A DNA stretch of 64,000 nucleotides from Lachnospiraceae bacterium (lineage in GTDB: Bacteria; Bacillota; Clostridia; Lachnospirales; Lachnospiraceae): positions 24,768 to 88,767 of the forward strand of contig JALESO010000082.1 in NCBI GenBank assembly GCA_022781925.1. The letters run 5' to 3'. Below the pieces are notes generated by a model. That model searched no databases. It saw nothing but the letters and a program-made list of their open reading frames with translations, and was not told the origin of the DNA. The position numbers and the translations under genes are program-made. Below, one piece after another: positions 54,011-62,977 of this stretch (position 1 is its first letter; the number at the start of each line of letters is the position of its first letter).

Positions 54011-54041
54011 TTGACTCTGCCCTTGGGGCAAGGTTTACAAT
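54011..54041 (+). promoter_or_regulatory. MerR-type promoter/operator of the EthD-like gene
   Basis: TTGACT (54011-54016) and TACAAT (54036-54041) have the long 19-bp spacer of MerR-controlled promoters. A dyad, TGCCCTTGGGGCA (54018-54030), fills the spacer. It points at the EthD-like gene 200 bp downstream. The rest of the 352-bp gap shows no other signal. Confidence 0.75.
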
Positions 54042-54242
54042 TATTTTATCAAAAACAAATACGACCTGCAAGAATCATTCATTTTCCGACAGACACCTAT
54101 CCCTATTTATCTGTCTTTCAGTTAAGAACTGATTTCCACAAATGAGGCTGTACGCAAAATCCATTCATATATTCTCATTTTCGCAAGTAAGTCGTGAACC
54201 GATTTTTGCAGAACAAACACATTATTTATGGAGGTATTTCTA

Positions 54243-55040
54243 ATGGCAGTAATGAACAAAACACTCATCATTCACCACATTAACGACATCGACAACATCC
54301 CGGCTATGGAGCGCTGGTTCGTGCATCATCATTGTCCGGAAGTAATGGCGCAGGAGCCATGGCTGACACGTTATGTAATGTACCGTGTAATGCCGCCTGC
54401 AAAAGGCATGGAGGCAATGGGATTCTTCAACTACCGTGTACATGAGAATCTCGGCCTTGACGTAGAAGGCAGAAGAAGCCTGCGCGGACTGCTTGGCATG
54501 ACACCGGAACCGGTAGAGAATGCTATGACCGTTGCTATCGCAAACATTCCTGCTGAGCCGACAGAGGATTTCTTCGGTCAGACAATGAACCATGCCGGCA
54601 AAACATTTATCCGTTTTGTATACATGATGTCCTATCCAAAGGGAGTTTCCCGCGAAGAAGGCGAAGACTGGTTCTTAAATCATTTCGCACCGGAAGCATG
54701 CAAACTGCCGGGACTGCTTCGTTTCTTCTCACACAAAGCATATGACAAACAGTATTCCCCGATTCCGCTGCCGGAAGGTGACGGCACACCGGAATTCGTA
54801 GATGTCAGCGAAGACAACATCTTCTTCCATCGCTGGGATCGTGTCTGCGAACTCTGGTTTGAGAACAACTCCGCATGGACAAATGCATTCATCAACAATC
54901 CGCCGGCATGGACTGTTCCGTCCTGGGCAACACGCGATACCTTCCCATTCGTAGAGCCGATGAAAGATTTCGTGTGCACAAGCCTTCTGGAGCGACCGGA
55001 TCAGAATATGCTGAAACACTATGACGGCTGCATTTTCTAG
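54243..55040 (+). CDS. EthD-like protein with duplicated dimeric alpha+beta barrel domain
   Basis: A 265-aa cytoplasmic protein built of two similar halves. The first half has MERWFVHHHCPEVMAQEPWL (about 19-38) and the second EEGEDWFLNHFAPEACKLPG (about 139-158), both the WF-xxH-xPE-xxxxPGL pattern of the EthD/dimeric alpha+beta barrel superfamily. Superfamily members bind or act on small aromatic or quinone-like molecules; no active site can be assigned. GGAGG lies eight bases before the ATG at 54243. Control by the divergent BmrR-like regulator suggests it answers a toxic or foreign small molecule (inference). Codon use is more regular than its neighbours, which fits high expression. Confidence 0.75.
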   Translation: MAVMNKTLIIHHINDIDNIPAMERWFVHHHCPEVMAQEPWLTRYVMYRVMPPAKGMEAMGFFNYRVHENLGLDVEGRRSLRGLLGMTPEPVENAMTVAIANIPAEPTEDFFGQTMNHAGKTFIRFVYMMSYPKGVSREEGEDWFLNHFAPEACKLPGLLRFFSHKAYDKQYSPIPLPEGDGTPEFVDVSEDNIFFHRWDRVCELWFENNSAWTNAFINNPPAWTVPSWATRDTFPFVEPMKDFVCTSLLERPDQNMLKHYDGCIF

Positions 55041-55110
55041 TGTGCTTTCCTGTGGTGTAAATTGGCTGTAATTTAATATTTTATATTTTTAATTTTTTAC
55101 TTTTTAATAC

Positions 55111-55277
55111 GAAAAGGAAGAATCCTGTCGGGTCGCTAGACGTTCACTACCCTCGTTTCACGTCGGTTTTATCGCGCTTGCTCCCGCGCCTGAAAAAGAG
55201 GGCGCCCCCACTCGCGCAAAACTCGTGAAACTCCGTCGTTCACTTAATCGCTCCTCCTGACAGGATTTTTCCTTTTC
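55111..55277. repeat. Palindromic intergenic element with 22-bp imperfect terminal inverted repeats
   Basis: Terminal arms (55111-55132 and 55256-55277) match in 19 of 22 positions and start GAAAAGGAA. Inside, a second inverted pair GTTTCACG/CGTGAAAC frames a GC-rich centre. No transposase gene is present. The form is that of a dispersed palindromic repeat or MITE-like element. Open frames across it have no ribosome site and are not called. Confidence 0.6.
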
Positions 55278-55697
55278 TGTATTTACACAGTGAAAAATAT
55301 AACCACACCAGTAACTTGACGATTTGCCCTCAACCATCATAAAGGCTATATTACCGCTCGCCCCAAAGAGCGGTATCACAATCATCATTGATCTGTCTAT
55401 AAGGCAATTCCATTCTAGCATAACTTAGTAATCAGGATATTTATATCTGCGCGTGCACAAAATGTTTCATAGCTGTATGGCACGCGCGGCACCCCGGCGC
55501 CACCGTGTAAATGGAACAATGCAGAAAAACATCCAAAGACAAGACGGTAGGGCAATTTTCGTCATCGGAGTGAGCATAGCCCGCCTCCGTGAGTGTGTCT
55601 GAGGCTGCTGATCTTGCAGCCGAGTTCGCGGGAGGAGGCGAGCAGTGGCATGTAGTGCAGTGTGGCGCAAAAATTTATGATTATCGTAACGAAAAAG

Positions 55698-55772
55698 GAG
55701 CGCCGGTCAGGCAATCTTTCCTCAGCAAGCGATTGCTAGCTGCGGAGGTAAGATTGATGACTGGCGCTTTTA
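55698..55772 (+). terminator. Long hairpin upstream of the Cthe_2159-like gene
   Basis: AGCGCCGGTCA (55699-55709) pairs with TGACTGGCGCT (55758-55768), continued by CAATCTT/AAGATTG, CCTC/GAGG and AGCAA/TTGCT; TTTTAC follows. It looks like a terminator at the end of an otherwise unassigned 830-bp region (55041-55867). Confidence 0.55.
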
Positions 55773-55867
55773 CAGCCTAAATTTTAAGCCACACAAAAAA
55801 ATTTAAAGTATTTTTAAAGTTCACCCGTTACACTCTCCTTATCAACTAATTGAAAGGAGCAATTCTC

Positions 55868-58186
55868 ATGAAACAATTGTGGAAACCAAAGAAAATTCTT
55901 TCCCTGACAACAGCAACTTTCCTGACGCTTTCTGCGCTGCCGTTTTCCGTGGCAACCGTAAGTGCCGCAGAAGCCGATGACTACGATACAACCGGCGCAA
56001 CTTCCTTCGTTTTCTCTGACTCAGAAATCTCTGTCACAGAAGGCGATTACACCGGTTATAAGACAAAAGGCACCGCACTTACCATCAACAGTGCAGGTAC
56101 TTACATCGTATCCGGCAGCTGCTCCGACGGTTCCATCACCGTCAAAAAAGGAACCACCGGCGTCACACTGATCATGGACGGTCTGACACTAACCAGCGAT
56201 GATACAGCACCGCTGGCATGCAACAAATCCACAGAAGTTACCATTGTGGCCGCAGATGACAGCACCAACACACTGACAGACTCTGCCAACAACAATGATG
56301 ACAATTATCCGGATAACGAAAATGCAGAAAATGCCGTTATCAAATGTAAAGACGGTTCCCAGATCACCATCTGCGGAGGCGGCACCTTAAATATCAACGC
56401 AAACGGCAAAAACGGTATCAAATCCGGCTGCACCACCGAGGAGGAAGGCGAAGCATCCCTGACCATTGAAGATGCCACACTGAACATCACCTCCACAGCC
56501 GGAGATGCCATCAACGCAGAACAGCTGCTGACCGTTGCAAGCGGAGATCTCACCATCGATGCCGATGATGACGGTATCCACTGTGATTATATTTTAAATA
56601 TCGGTGCTGCCGGAACAGACGGACCGACCATCGATGTAACAGACTGCTATGAAGGTCTGGAAGGCGCTACTTTAAATATTTATTCCGGTGACATCACCAT
56701 CCATGCAGAGGATGACTGCCTGAACGCCGCAAACTCCGACCTCACGGACTACGATTTCTCCCTGAACATCGCAGGCGGCAACCTGTATATGGATACTACT
56801 TCCGGCGACGGTATCGATTCCAACGGAACACTAACCTTCACCGGCGGACGTACCGAAGTATGGACTGCAAGCACCGCAGACAATCAGCCTCTGGATGCTG
56901 ACGGAACCATCACCATCACCGGCGGTACCGTTCTGGCAGCCGGTGGAAGTGCCGGTATGGGTATGCAGCTGAGTGCGGAGCAGTCTTATGTGATCTATGG
57001 CAATGGCATGGGCGGCGGACAGCCGGGAGGCCAACCGGGTGGACAGCCAGGCGGTCAGCCGGGTAATGGTGGTCCTGGTGGTCAACCGGGCGGTCAGCCC
57101 GGTAACGGTGGTCCTGGCGGTCAACCAGGTGGTCAGCCGGGTAACAACAGTTCCAGCATACAGGCAACAGATACTACCGTATCTTCTGATGCTGCCGAAA
57201 CAGCGCTGACCTCTGACACAACATCCGCTACACCTGCACAGAGTGCCGTTTCCATCACTTCCGGAAGCGAAATTTCCATCAAAGATGCTGACGGCACAAC
57301 CATTGAGACCGGAACAGCTGCATGCAATGCAAGCTATGTATTCTTCTCCTCTTCCGATCTGACAGACGGCAGCACTTACAGCCTGTACTCCGGCAGCACA
57401 AGCCTTGCGTCTGCCGATGCACAGAACGGTGATTCCACTTCCGGTACAGAACCGGGCGGACAGCCGGGTGGTCAGCCAGGTGGCGAACCGGGTACTGACG
57501 TACCGGATAAACCAGGTACTGATCTTCCGGACAATCCAGGTACAGATACTCCGGACAATCCGGGCACTGATACTCCGGTAGCTGACGGACTTTCCGATCA
57601 GGCCGCTGACGATGGAAACTGGTACTATTATGTAAATGGTGAAATTGCCACAGATGTAACAACCGTTGCACAGAACCAGTATGGATGGTGGTTTGTAAAC
57701 AATGGTGTCGTTGACTTTACTTACACTGGACTGGCTCAGAATGAATACGGATGGTGGTATATCCAGAATGGTATGGTAGACTTCACTTATACCGGACTGG
57801 TTCAGAACGATTATGGATGGTGGTTCGTACAGAACGGCGGTATCACATTCAGCTATACCGGACTGGTTCAAAACGACTACGGATGGTGGTTTGTCGAAGG
57901 AAGCCGCATCAATTTCGATTATACCGGTCTCGTTCAGAACGACTACGGTTGGTGGTTCGTTGAAGGTGGCAAGATCAACTTCAACTACACTGGTTTAGTA
58001 CAGAACGATTACGGCTGGTGGTTCGTCGAAGATGGCAAGATCAACTTCAACTACACCGGTTTGGTACAGAATGACTATGGCTGGTGGTTTGTCCAGAACG
58101 GTGCCATTAACTTTGGTTACACCGGCGTTGCACAGAACGAATATGGCTGGTGGAACGTTGTAAACGGACAGGTCGTATTTTCCTAA
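55868..58186 (+). CDS. Secreted Cthe_2159-like carbohydrate-binding beta-helix protein with Gly-Gln-Pro tract and YGWW repeats
   Basis: A 772-aa exported surface protein. Signal peptide about 1-33. Residues 40-380 form a right-handed beta-helix of the Cthe_2159 family, with repeated TSGDGIDS/ADDDGIHCDY-type turns; the founding member binds cellulose and pectin-like acids. A GGQPG-rich collagen-like tract (about 385-425), a second such tract, a Pro-Asp linker and eight 22-aa YGWW repeats (about 592-770) follow. AAAGGAG precedes the ATG at 55868. No catalytic residues are evident, so binding or adhesion is likelier than hydrolysis. The same C-terminal repeats occur on both glycosidases and the NlpC/P60 protein. 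Confidence 0.85.
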   Translation: MKQLWKPKKILSLTTATFLTLSALPFSVATVSAAEADDYDTTGATSFVFSDSEISVTEGDYTGYKTKGTALTINSAGTYIVSGSCSDGSITVKKGTTGVTLIMDGLTLTSDDTAPLACNKSTEVTIVAADDSTNTLTDSANNNDDNYPDNENAENAVIKCKDGSQITICGGGTLNINANGKNGIKSGCTTEEEGEASLTIEDATLNITSTAGDAINAEQLLTVASGDLTIDADDDGIHCDYILNIGAAGTDGPTIDVTDCYEGLEGATLNIYSGDITIHAEDDCLNAANSDLTDYDFSLNIAGGNLYMDTTSGDGIDSNGTLTFTGGRTEVWTASTADNQPLDADGTITITGGTVLAAGGSAGMGMQLSAEQSYVIYGNGMGGGQPGGQPGGQPGGQPGNGGPGGQPGGQPGNGGPGGQPGGQPGNNSSSIQATDTTVSSDAAETALTSDTTSATPAQSAVSITSGSEISIKDADGTTIETGTAACNASYVFFSSSDLTDGSTYSLYSGSTSLASADAQNGDSTSGTEPGGQPGGQPGGEPGTDVPDKPGTDLPDNPGTDTPDNPGTDTPVADGLSDQAADDGNWYYYVNGEIATDVTTVAQNQYGWWFVNNGVVDFTYTGLAQNEYGWWYIQNGMVDFTYTGLVQNDYGWWFVQNGGITFSYTGLVQNDYGWWFVEGSRINFDYTGLVQNDYGWWFVEGGKINFNYTGLVQNDYGWWFVEDGKINFNYTGLVQNDYGWWFVQNGAINFGYTGVAQNEYGWWNVVNGQVVFS

Positions 58187-58249
58187 GACAACTTATCAAA
58201 ATACTTACTAGAATATTTCCTAGAATATTTTCTTAAATTTCATTAATAA

Positions 58250-58279
58250 TTTACTGTTGCTCTCATTTTGTGATACAAT
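58250..58279 (+). promoter_or_regulatory. Candidate promoter of the NlpC/P60 gene
   Basis: TTTACT and TACAAT are separated by 18 bp and lie 43 bp before the ATG at 58323. Confidence 0.5.
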
Positions 58280-58322
58280 GAATAACATATCGTTAGTTAT
58301 GCACAAAAGGAGAGTAACATCT

Positions 58323-60200
58323 ATGAAAAAACAGCAACTCGCAGCATTATGTTTAGCTGCCGGACTTGCTTTTACAGGGATTACATCTCCGGTGTCAGCA
58401 GCACAGACTGGCACCGGAATTTCCATGTCAGCAGATTCCGCATCTGACCCGCAGGCCATTTCCTCTAAGGAGGATGGCACAGCCACAGATTTCGAAAGCA
58501 ATTCCGCAAATCAGAGCAGCACAGATTCCACTGATACAGACATTTCCCCGGAACAGGCGGACGGAACCGCTCCGGTAACATCTGAAGATCCCACCGATAC
58601 AACGAATCCAACGGATCCTTCTGAACCGACAGACACAACAGATCCGACCGATCCATCCAATCCGGAAGACCCGGAGGCTCCGGTGAAAAACGGCGTCTGC
58701 TATGACGAAGACACCGACACCTGGAACATCTACGAGGATGGCGAACTGACTGAGCCATGCAACGGCCTGTACGACACTGAAGAAGGCTGGCTCTATATCG
58801 TAGACGGCAAATTCCGGAAAGACTATACCGGACTTGCAGAAAACGGCGCCGGATGGTGGCGTATCGTTGACGGCAAAGTCGATTTTTCCTGCAACGGTCT
58901 CGTAGACAGTGAATACGGATGGTGGTATCTGCGGGGCGGCCGGATTGATTTCGAATACACCGGTCTTGCAGAAAACGAATACGGTTGGTGGTATATTGAA
59001 AACGGCGGTTTGTATTTCAATGCCACAGGCCTGGCACAAAATGAATATGGATGGTGGTACGTCCGCGACAGCAAAGTAGATTTCAGTTTTACCGGTCTTG
59101 CAAACAACGAAGTTGGCTGGTGGTATGTCCGCAACGGCCAGATTGATTTTTCCTATGATGGTCTGATGTGCTATTTTGATACCTGGTGGAAAATCACCGG
59201 CGGAAAAGTAGACTTTGATTACACCGGAATTGCGCCGAACGAATACGGTTGGTGGCGCGTGAAAAACGGTCAGATTGATTTCAGCTTCAACAGCATCGCA
59301 TCCAACAAACACGGATGGTTCTATCTGAACGGTGGAAAAGTTGATTTCGGCTTTACCGGCATTGCTGAAAATGAAAACGGATGGTGGTACATCCAGAACG
59401 GAATCCTCGACTTTACTATTACCGGAAACTATGTGGACGGCATCCGCACCTACAATGTTTCCAACGGCAGAGTCATCGGCTGTAACTTCTACCTGCCGCA
59501 GACATCCATCATTCTGCCGGACGGCGGCTACAACCTGTCCACCGCAAATATCGGACTGAAGGTGATCAAAGTAAATCAGGCGGTATGTGGAAACAGCAGT
59601 GAACGCTATACTTCTTCCACAGCCTCCGCAGTAAAAACATTCCAGAAGTCACACGGCCTTGGTGTCACCGGAATCGTGGATATCACTACATGGAAAGCAA
59701 TGGGTTACTCCGAGTATGACTGGTACAATCTCGGCACTTACCGCACACCGATCAAAGTGTTCAACGGTGCGACCCGGGAGTACCGCATCAACGCGATGCT
59801 CCAGACGGCCGCTGAATACGCAGCTGCAGGCACAAAATACAAAGTCGGCTGTTCCGGAACTCCGGGCACCTATGCGGACTGCTCCGGTTTTGTCTATCAG
59901 TGTCTGTACTCTGCAGGTATCAACCCGGATTCCAACATTGTAGATCATGCCCTTGCGATCTATGAATATACATCCGCAAACCTTGCCGCAGACAACAAAC
60001 TTGGCATCGAGGTTGCCACCTACGATCTGCAGCCGGGCGATCTTGTATTTTATGCCAAAAATGGGAAAAGCAGCGTGTGCCACATTGCCATTTATGCCGG
60101 AAATGGATGCATCTACGATTCCTGGCCGGGCATCGGTGTTTCCTACCGCTCCTTAAATATCAGCGGTTACCATACGGTAAAAATCCGACGCGCATTCTAA
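58323..60200 (+). CDS. Secreted NlpC/P60 peptidoglycan endopeptidase with YGWW repeats
   Basis: A 625-aa exported cell-wall enzyme. Signal peptide about 1-26; a Thr/Pro/Asp-rich linker (about 80-120); ten YGWW-type repeats (about 145-375), more varied than in the other proteins here. A peptidoglycan-binding domain 1 (about 400-460, AVKTFQKSHGLGVTG) and an NlpC/P60 domain (about 480-625) follow. The catalytic Cys is C520 (YADCSGFVYQ) and the His H587 (CHIAIY). The family cleaves gamma-D-Glu-diamino acid bonds in stem peptides. AAAGGAGAG precedes the ATG; the longer open frame upstream has no signal peptide start. The repeats may hold it at the wall next to the other YGWW proteins. Confidence 0.9.
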   Translation: MKKQQLAALCLAAGLAFTGITSPVSAAQTGTGISMSADSASDPQAISSKEDGTATDFESNSANQSSTDSTDTDISPEQADGTAPVTSEDPTDTTNPTDPSEPTDTTDPTDPSNPEDPEAPVKNGVCYDEDTDTWNIYEDGELTEPCNGLYDTEEGWLYIVDGKFRKDYTGLAENGAGWWRIVDGKVDFSCNGLVDSEYGWWYLRGGRIDFEYTGLAENEYGWWYIENGGLYFNATGLAQNEYGWWYVRDSKVDFSFTGLANNEVGWWYVRNGQIDFSYDGLMCYFDTWWKITGGKVDFDYTGIAPNEYGWWRVKNGQIDFSFNSIASNKHGWFYLNGGKVDFGFTGIAENENGWWYIQNGILDFTITGNYVDGIRTYNVSNGRVIGCNFYLPQTSIILPDGGYNLSTANIGLKVIKVNQAVCGNSSERYTSSTASAVKTFQKSHGLGVTGIVDITTWKAMGYSEYDWYNLGTYRTPIKVFNGATREYRINAMLQTAAEYAAAGTKYKVGCSGTPGTYADCSGFVYQCLYSAGINPDSNIVDHALAIYEYTSANLAADNKLGIEVATYDLQPGDLVFYAKNGKSSVCHIAIYAGNGCIYDSWPGIGVSYRSLNISGYHTVKIRRAF

Positions 60201-60223
60201 ATGCTAATATCACAATGATTTTC

Positions 60224-60298
60224 TATCCCCTGTTTCTGCTCAGGCTGGTAGAGGCTTCCGCTTCTGTCGGTGCGAGGAAAAACAGGGGATATTTTTTT
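60224..60298 (+). terminator. Terminator after the NlpC/P60 gene
   Basis: TATCCCCTGTTT (60224-60235) pairs with AAACAGGGGATA (60280-60291), followed by TTTTTTT. Confidence 0.85.
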
Positions 60299-60365
60299 CA
60301 GTCAAAAAGAGATGCTCACTTCTTATTATTTTACGCAATGGAAGCAGGTGGACTGACTTTATTTA

Positions 60366-61433
60366 CTAAATATCGATGAAACGATACCAGTATCCAAACT
60401 CTCCCGTCTTCTGCCTGGTCATCTGTTTTGTCCGGAATTCCGGGAATCCGAAGATCCCCGCCATCAGCTGTTCCTGATTGGAAAACACACCCGGGACGCC
60501 CAGAAACCACTGCCGCTGCTCCGCTTCCATATATCCGAACAGCACCATTTTATAATTAAAGTAACCATGCAGCAGAAAACTGTTATTTGCCAGATACTGA
60601 TATTCCTTTGGCAGAATCTTAAAATCCTGCATCTGCAGTTTCACGGCATACACATTTCCATCTTCATCAAAAGGACAGCATAACGGATGCGCTGCGCAGA
60701 AACGCTCCCACTGCTTTTTCCAGGTGCTGACCGCCGGACAGAGATGCTTCTCCTGCGTCTGCGGAAACGGTGGATTTTTCCGATATAACGTATCTGGATT
60801 CCCCGACGGTATGGCTTTTGCCTCCGCCGTCTGGGTCGCATGCAGTTCCCCCGCTGTCGTATTTTTCTGATTCTGTACAGGTTCCCCGGAGTCTCCTTGT
60901 CCCTCTTCTTTTGTACCCGCTTTCTCTGTATCAGTTTCCTTCTGTCCGCCATTCTGCACCATCTGACTCGTTACATCTTCTTTTTTCACAACATTTTCTG
61001 CACCATCTTCTTCCGGAAGGTTTTCCGCTGCCGGATCTGTTCCTTTCTGCAGCTTTAGGTTACGCCACACGGTTCCGGCATCATCCCACTGACTGGCAAC
61101 AAATGTACTTTGATTTTTCTCCTGACAGATGTAGAGACCGCGCATTTCCTGCATGGAATGTGCCGTCTCCCCGACATGATCTGCCTCGCACAGAAAGAAC
61201 CGGCTGGCCATTTCCTCCTGAATCTGCAGTTCTCCCAGATAAATACCCACCGGTGCCTGTGCATCTCCGCACAGAAAATAAACCTCCGCCACAGTCCCGC
61301 TCATTCCCTTGATCTGAATCTGCACCCGGCAGTGCCCCTGCCGAATTTCTATTTTTGCAAATCCACAGTTCTCCTGTTTTTTCTCATCTTCGTACCGAAA
61401 CATGTATGTAACAAACCTCTGATATCCGGGCAT
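60366..61433 (-). CDS. Conserved clostridial protein of unknown function (DUF6128-like)
   Basis: A 355-aa cytoplasmic protein of two conserved ends joined by a low-complexity charged linker. The N-terminal 130 residues (RFVTYMFRYEDEKKQENCGF onward) look beta-rich; the last 130 include FCAAHPLCCPFDEDGNVYAV and YGYWYRFIDI-like aromatic patterns. It resembles a family found in Lachnospiraceae without known role, possibly DUF6128. The linker (about 135-235) is rich in Glu, Lys, Gln and Thr. AAGGAG lies eight bases before the ATG at 61433; the open frame extends 18 codons further. No neighbour suggests a function. Confidence 0.7.
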   Translation of the reverse strand: MPGYQRFVTYMFRYEDEKKQENCGFAKIEIRQGHCRVQIQIKGMSGTVAEVYFLCGDAQAPVGIYLGELQIQEEMASRFFLCEADHVGETAHSMQEMRGLYICQEKNQSTFVASQWDDAGTVWRNLKLQKGTDPAAENLPEEDGAENVVKKEDVTSQMVQNGGQKETDTEKAGTKEEGQGDSGEPVQNQKNTTAGELHATQTAEAKAIPSGNPDTLYRKNPPFPQTQEKHLCPAVSTWKKQWERFCAAHPLCCPFDEDGNVYAVKLQMQDFKILPKEYQYLANNSFLLHGYFNYKMVLFGYMEAEQRQWFLGVPGVFSNQEQLMAGIFGFPEFRTKQMTRQKTGEFGYWYRFIDI

Positions 61434-61665
61434 ACGATCGCTCCTTATACAGCATACTTCTTTATAATGTATGAAATACTTTTTCAATTATTCATTCAGA
61501 ATACCCCTCTATCTTTTAATTACAGAATGCTTATCAGAATATATGGCATACACTATATGACACATTTTTCTATGTATCTGTATCACATATCTCTTTACTA
61601 TTTTGCCCTAAATATATGGTGCTCTGAATCGTTGCAAATTTTTTTGAAAATATCTGATAATTTTG

Positions 61666-61694
61666 TTGACAAATCATATGCTGCATGCTATATT
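61666..61694 (+). promoter_or_regulatory. Sigma-A promoter of perR-rubrerythrin
   Basis: TTGACA (61666-61671) and TATATT (61689-61694) are separated by 17 bp, a near-consensus promoter 45 bp before perR. Confidence 0.75.
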
Positions 61695-61702
61695 AATTTC
61701 AA

Positions 61703-61723
61703 CAACAATAATCATTATCATTT
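61703..61723 (+). promoter_or_regulatory. Fur/PerR-type operator
   Basis: ACAATAATCATTATCATTTT just after the -10 box resembles the GATAATGATAATCATTATC family of Fur/PerR sites. Binding here would block the promoter, so perR and rubrerythrin are probably autoregulated. Confidence 0.6.
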
Positions 61724-61738
61724 TCGAAAGGAAAATAA

Positions 61739-62137
61739 ATGTTAAAACACAGCAAACAACGAGATGCAATCGAACAATTTCTGGCTACCAGATACGATCA
61801 TCCCACGGCAGAAACAGTTTACCTGAATCTGCGGGAAGAATATCCGAAGATCAGCCTGGCAACCGTTTACCGCAATCTGTCGCTGCTTGCCGAATTAGGT
61901 AATATTCAGAAAATACCTACCGGAAACGGTCCGGACCGCTTCGACGGCCGACCGGAACCTCACAACCATTTTCTGTGTGATAAATGCGGCAGCATGATAG
62001 ATTTACAGATGAACAGTATTGATCATGTAGATGAAATCGCCGCCCAGACATTTGATGGCATGATCAAAGGACATTCCATTTTATTCTATGGTATCTGCCC
62101 GGAATGTCTGAAAAAAAGAACAACAATAAATGAATAA
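61739..62137 (+). CDS. perR: Fur-family peroxide-sensing repressor, PerR type
   Basis: A 132-aa metalloregulator. The winged helix is in the first 70 residues (PKISLATVYRNLSLLAELGN). Structural zinc Cys are C80/C83 (CDKCG) and C120/C123 (CPECL). H21, D69 (RFD), H75 and H77 line up with the regulatory metal ligands of Bacillus PerR, whose oxidation releases DNA. It is 71 bp upstream of reverse rubrerythrin and shares its promoter, an arrangement known from clostridia where PerR represses peroxide defence. Confidence 0.9.
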   Translation: MLKHSKQRDAIEQFLATRYDHPTAETVYLNLREEYPKISLATVYRNLSLLAELGNIQKIPTGNGPDRFDGRPEPHNHFLCDKCGSMIDLQMNSIDHVDEIAAQTFDGMIKGHSILFYGICPECLKKRTTINE

Positions 62138-62208
62138 ACCAGCTGGAAACGGCTGATTTTAATAAAATGATATTACAATTAATTTCAAGAGAAAGGAAAT
62201 GAATTATT

Positions 62209-62751
62209 ATGAAAAAATTTGTATGTACTGTATGTGGTTATGTTTACGAAGGTGAGGCAGCTCCGGAAGTCTGTCCAATCTGTAAAGCTCCGGCAGAGAA
62301 ATTCAAAGAGCAGTCCGGTGAGAAAGTATGGGCAGCTGAGCATGTAGTAGGTGTTGCACAGGGTGTCAGCGAAGATATCCTTGCTGATTTAAGAGCAAAC
62401 TTCGAGGGCGAGTGCTCTGAGGTTGGTATGTATCTCGCAATGGCTAGAGTTGCTCACAGAGAAGGTTATCCAGAAATCGGATTATACTGGGAGAAAGCAG
62501 CTTACGAAGAAGCTGAGCATGCTGCAAAATTCGCAGAGTTACTTGGTGAAGTTGTAACAGACAGCACAAAGAAAAACCTTGAGATGCGTGTAGACGCTGA
62601 GCACGGCGCAACAGAAGGAAAATTCGATCTTGCTAAACGTGCAAAAGCTGCAAACCTTGATGCAATCCATGATACCGTTCATGAGATGGCTAGAGACGAG
62701 GCTCGTCACGGCAAAGCATTCGAAGGATTACTGAAGAGATACTTTGGCTAA
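62209..62751 (+). CDS. Reverse rubrerythrin (NADH peroxidase component)
   Basis: A 180-aa cytoplasmic peroxide and oxygen scavenger. The rubredoxin domain is N-terminal (C6, C9, C22, C25), before the ferritin-like diiron domain (about 45-180, with [20 protein letters not shown] and [10 protein letters not shown]), the reverse of classical rubrerythrin. It takes electrons through rubredoxin and NADH-dependent partners to reduce H2O2 to water. GAAAGGA precedes the ATG. A strong terminator follows. Codon use is strongly biased to common codons, as expected for an abundant protein. Confidence 0.94.
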   Translation: MKKFVCTVCGYVYEGEAAPEVCPICKAPAEKFKEQSGEKVWAAEHVVGVAQGVSEDILADLRANFEGECSEVGMYLAMARVAHREGYPEIGLYWEKAAYEEAEHAAKFAELLGEVVTDSTKKNLEMRVDAEHGATEGKFDLAKRAKAANLDAIHDTVHEMARDEARHGKAFEGLLKRYFG

Positions 62752-62770
62752 GCTACAAGCCGAGTAAGAT

Positions 62771-62827
62771 AAAAAAGGAACCCGGCTGGGAGGGAATTTA
62801 TTCACTCTCCAGTCGGGTTCCTTTTTT
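62771..62827 (+). terminator. Strong terminator after reverse rubrerythrin
   Basis: A 19-bp stem with one mismatch (AAAAAAGGAACCCGGCTGG with its partner at 62809-62827) ends in TTTTTT. Confidence 0.92.
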
Positions 62828-62977
62828 AGACATATTGGGCAACAGCCCAACATGAATAGCCCGTAAGGGCTATGAATGGCTCGGCGTAGCCTCAATAACG
62901 CCAGCCGTCCATGAGGAAGTAGCGACAGCGGATTCCGAATGGCGCATGGCTTTTTTAGACGCATTGGGCGACAGCCC
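62822..62977. repeat. Imperfect 27-bp direct repeat, 129 bp apart
   Basis: TTTTTTAGACATATTGGGC at 62822 and TTTTTTAGACGCATTGGGC at 62951 begin 27-bp copies that match in 24 positions. The sequence between is GC-rich with short hairpins such as AGCCCGTAAGGGCT. No gene is apparent. Confidence 0.6.

Noticed and set aside
55158..55421. 87-codon minus-strand frame across the palindromic element
   Set aside because: It runs through the inverted repeat, lacks a ribosome site, and is better explained as part of a non-coding repeat.
56831..57871. 346-codon minus-strand frame opposite the Cthe_2159-like gene
   Set aside because: It mirrors the Gly-Gln-Pro and YGWW repeats and has no start signal of its own.
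62822..62977. Attachment site or insertion-sequence remnant from the 27-bp direct repeat
   Set aside because: No integrase, transposase or target duplication is present; the repeat alone does not support it.
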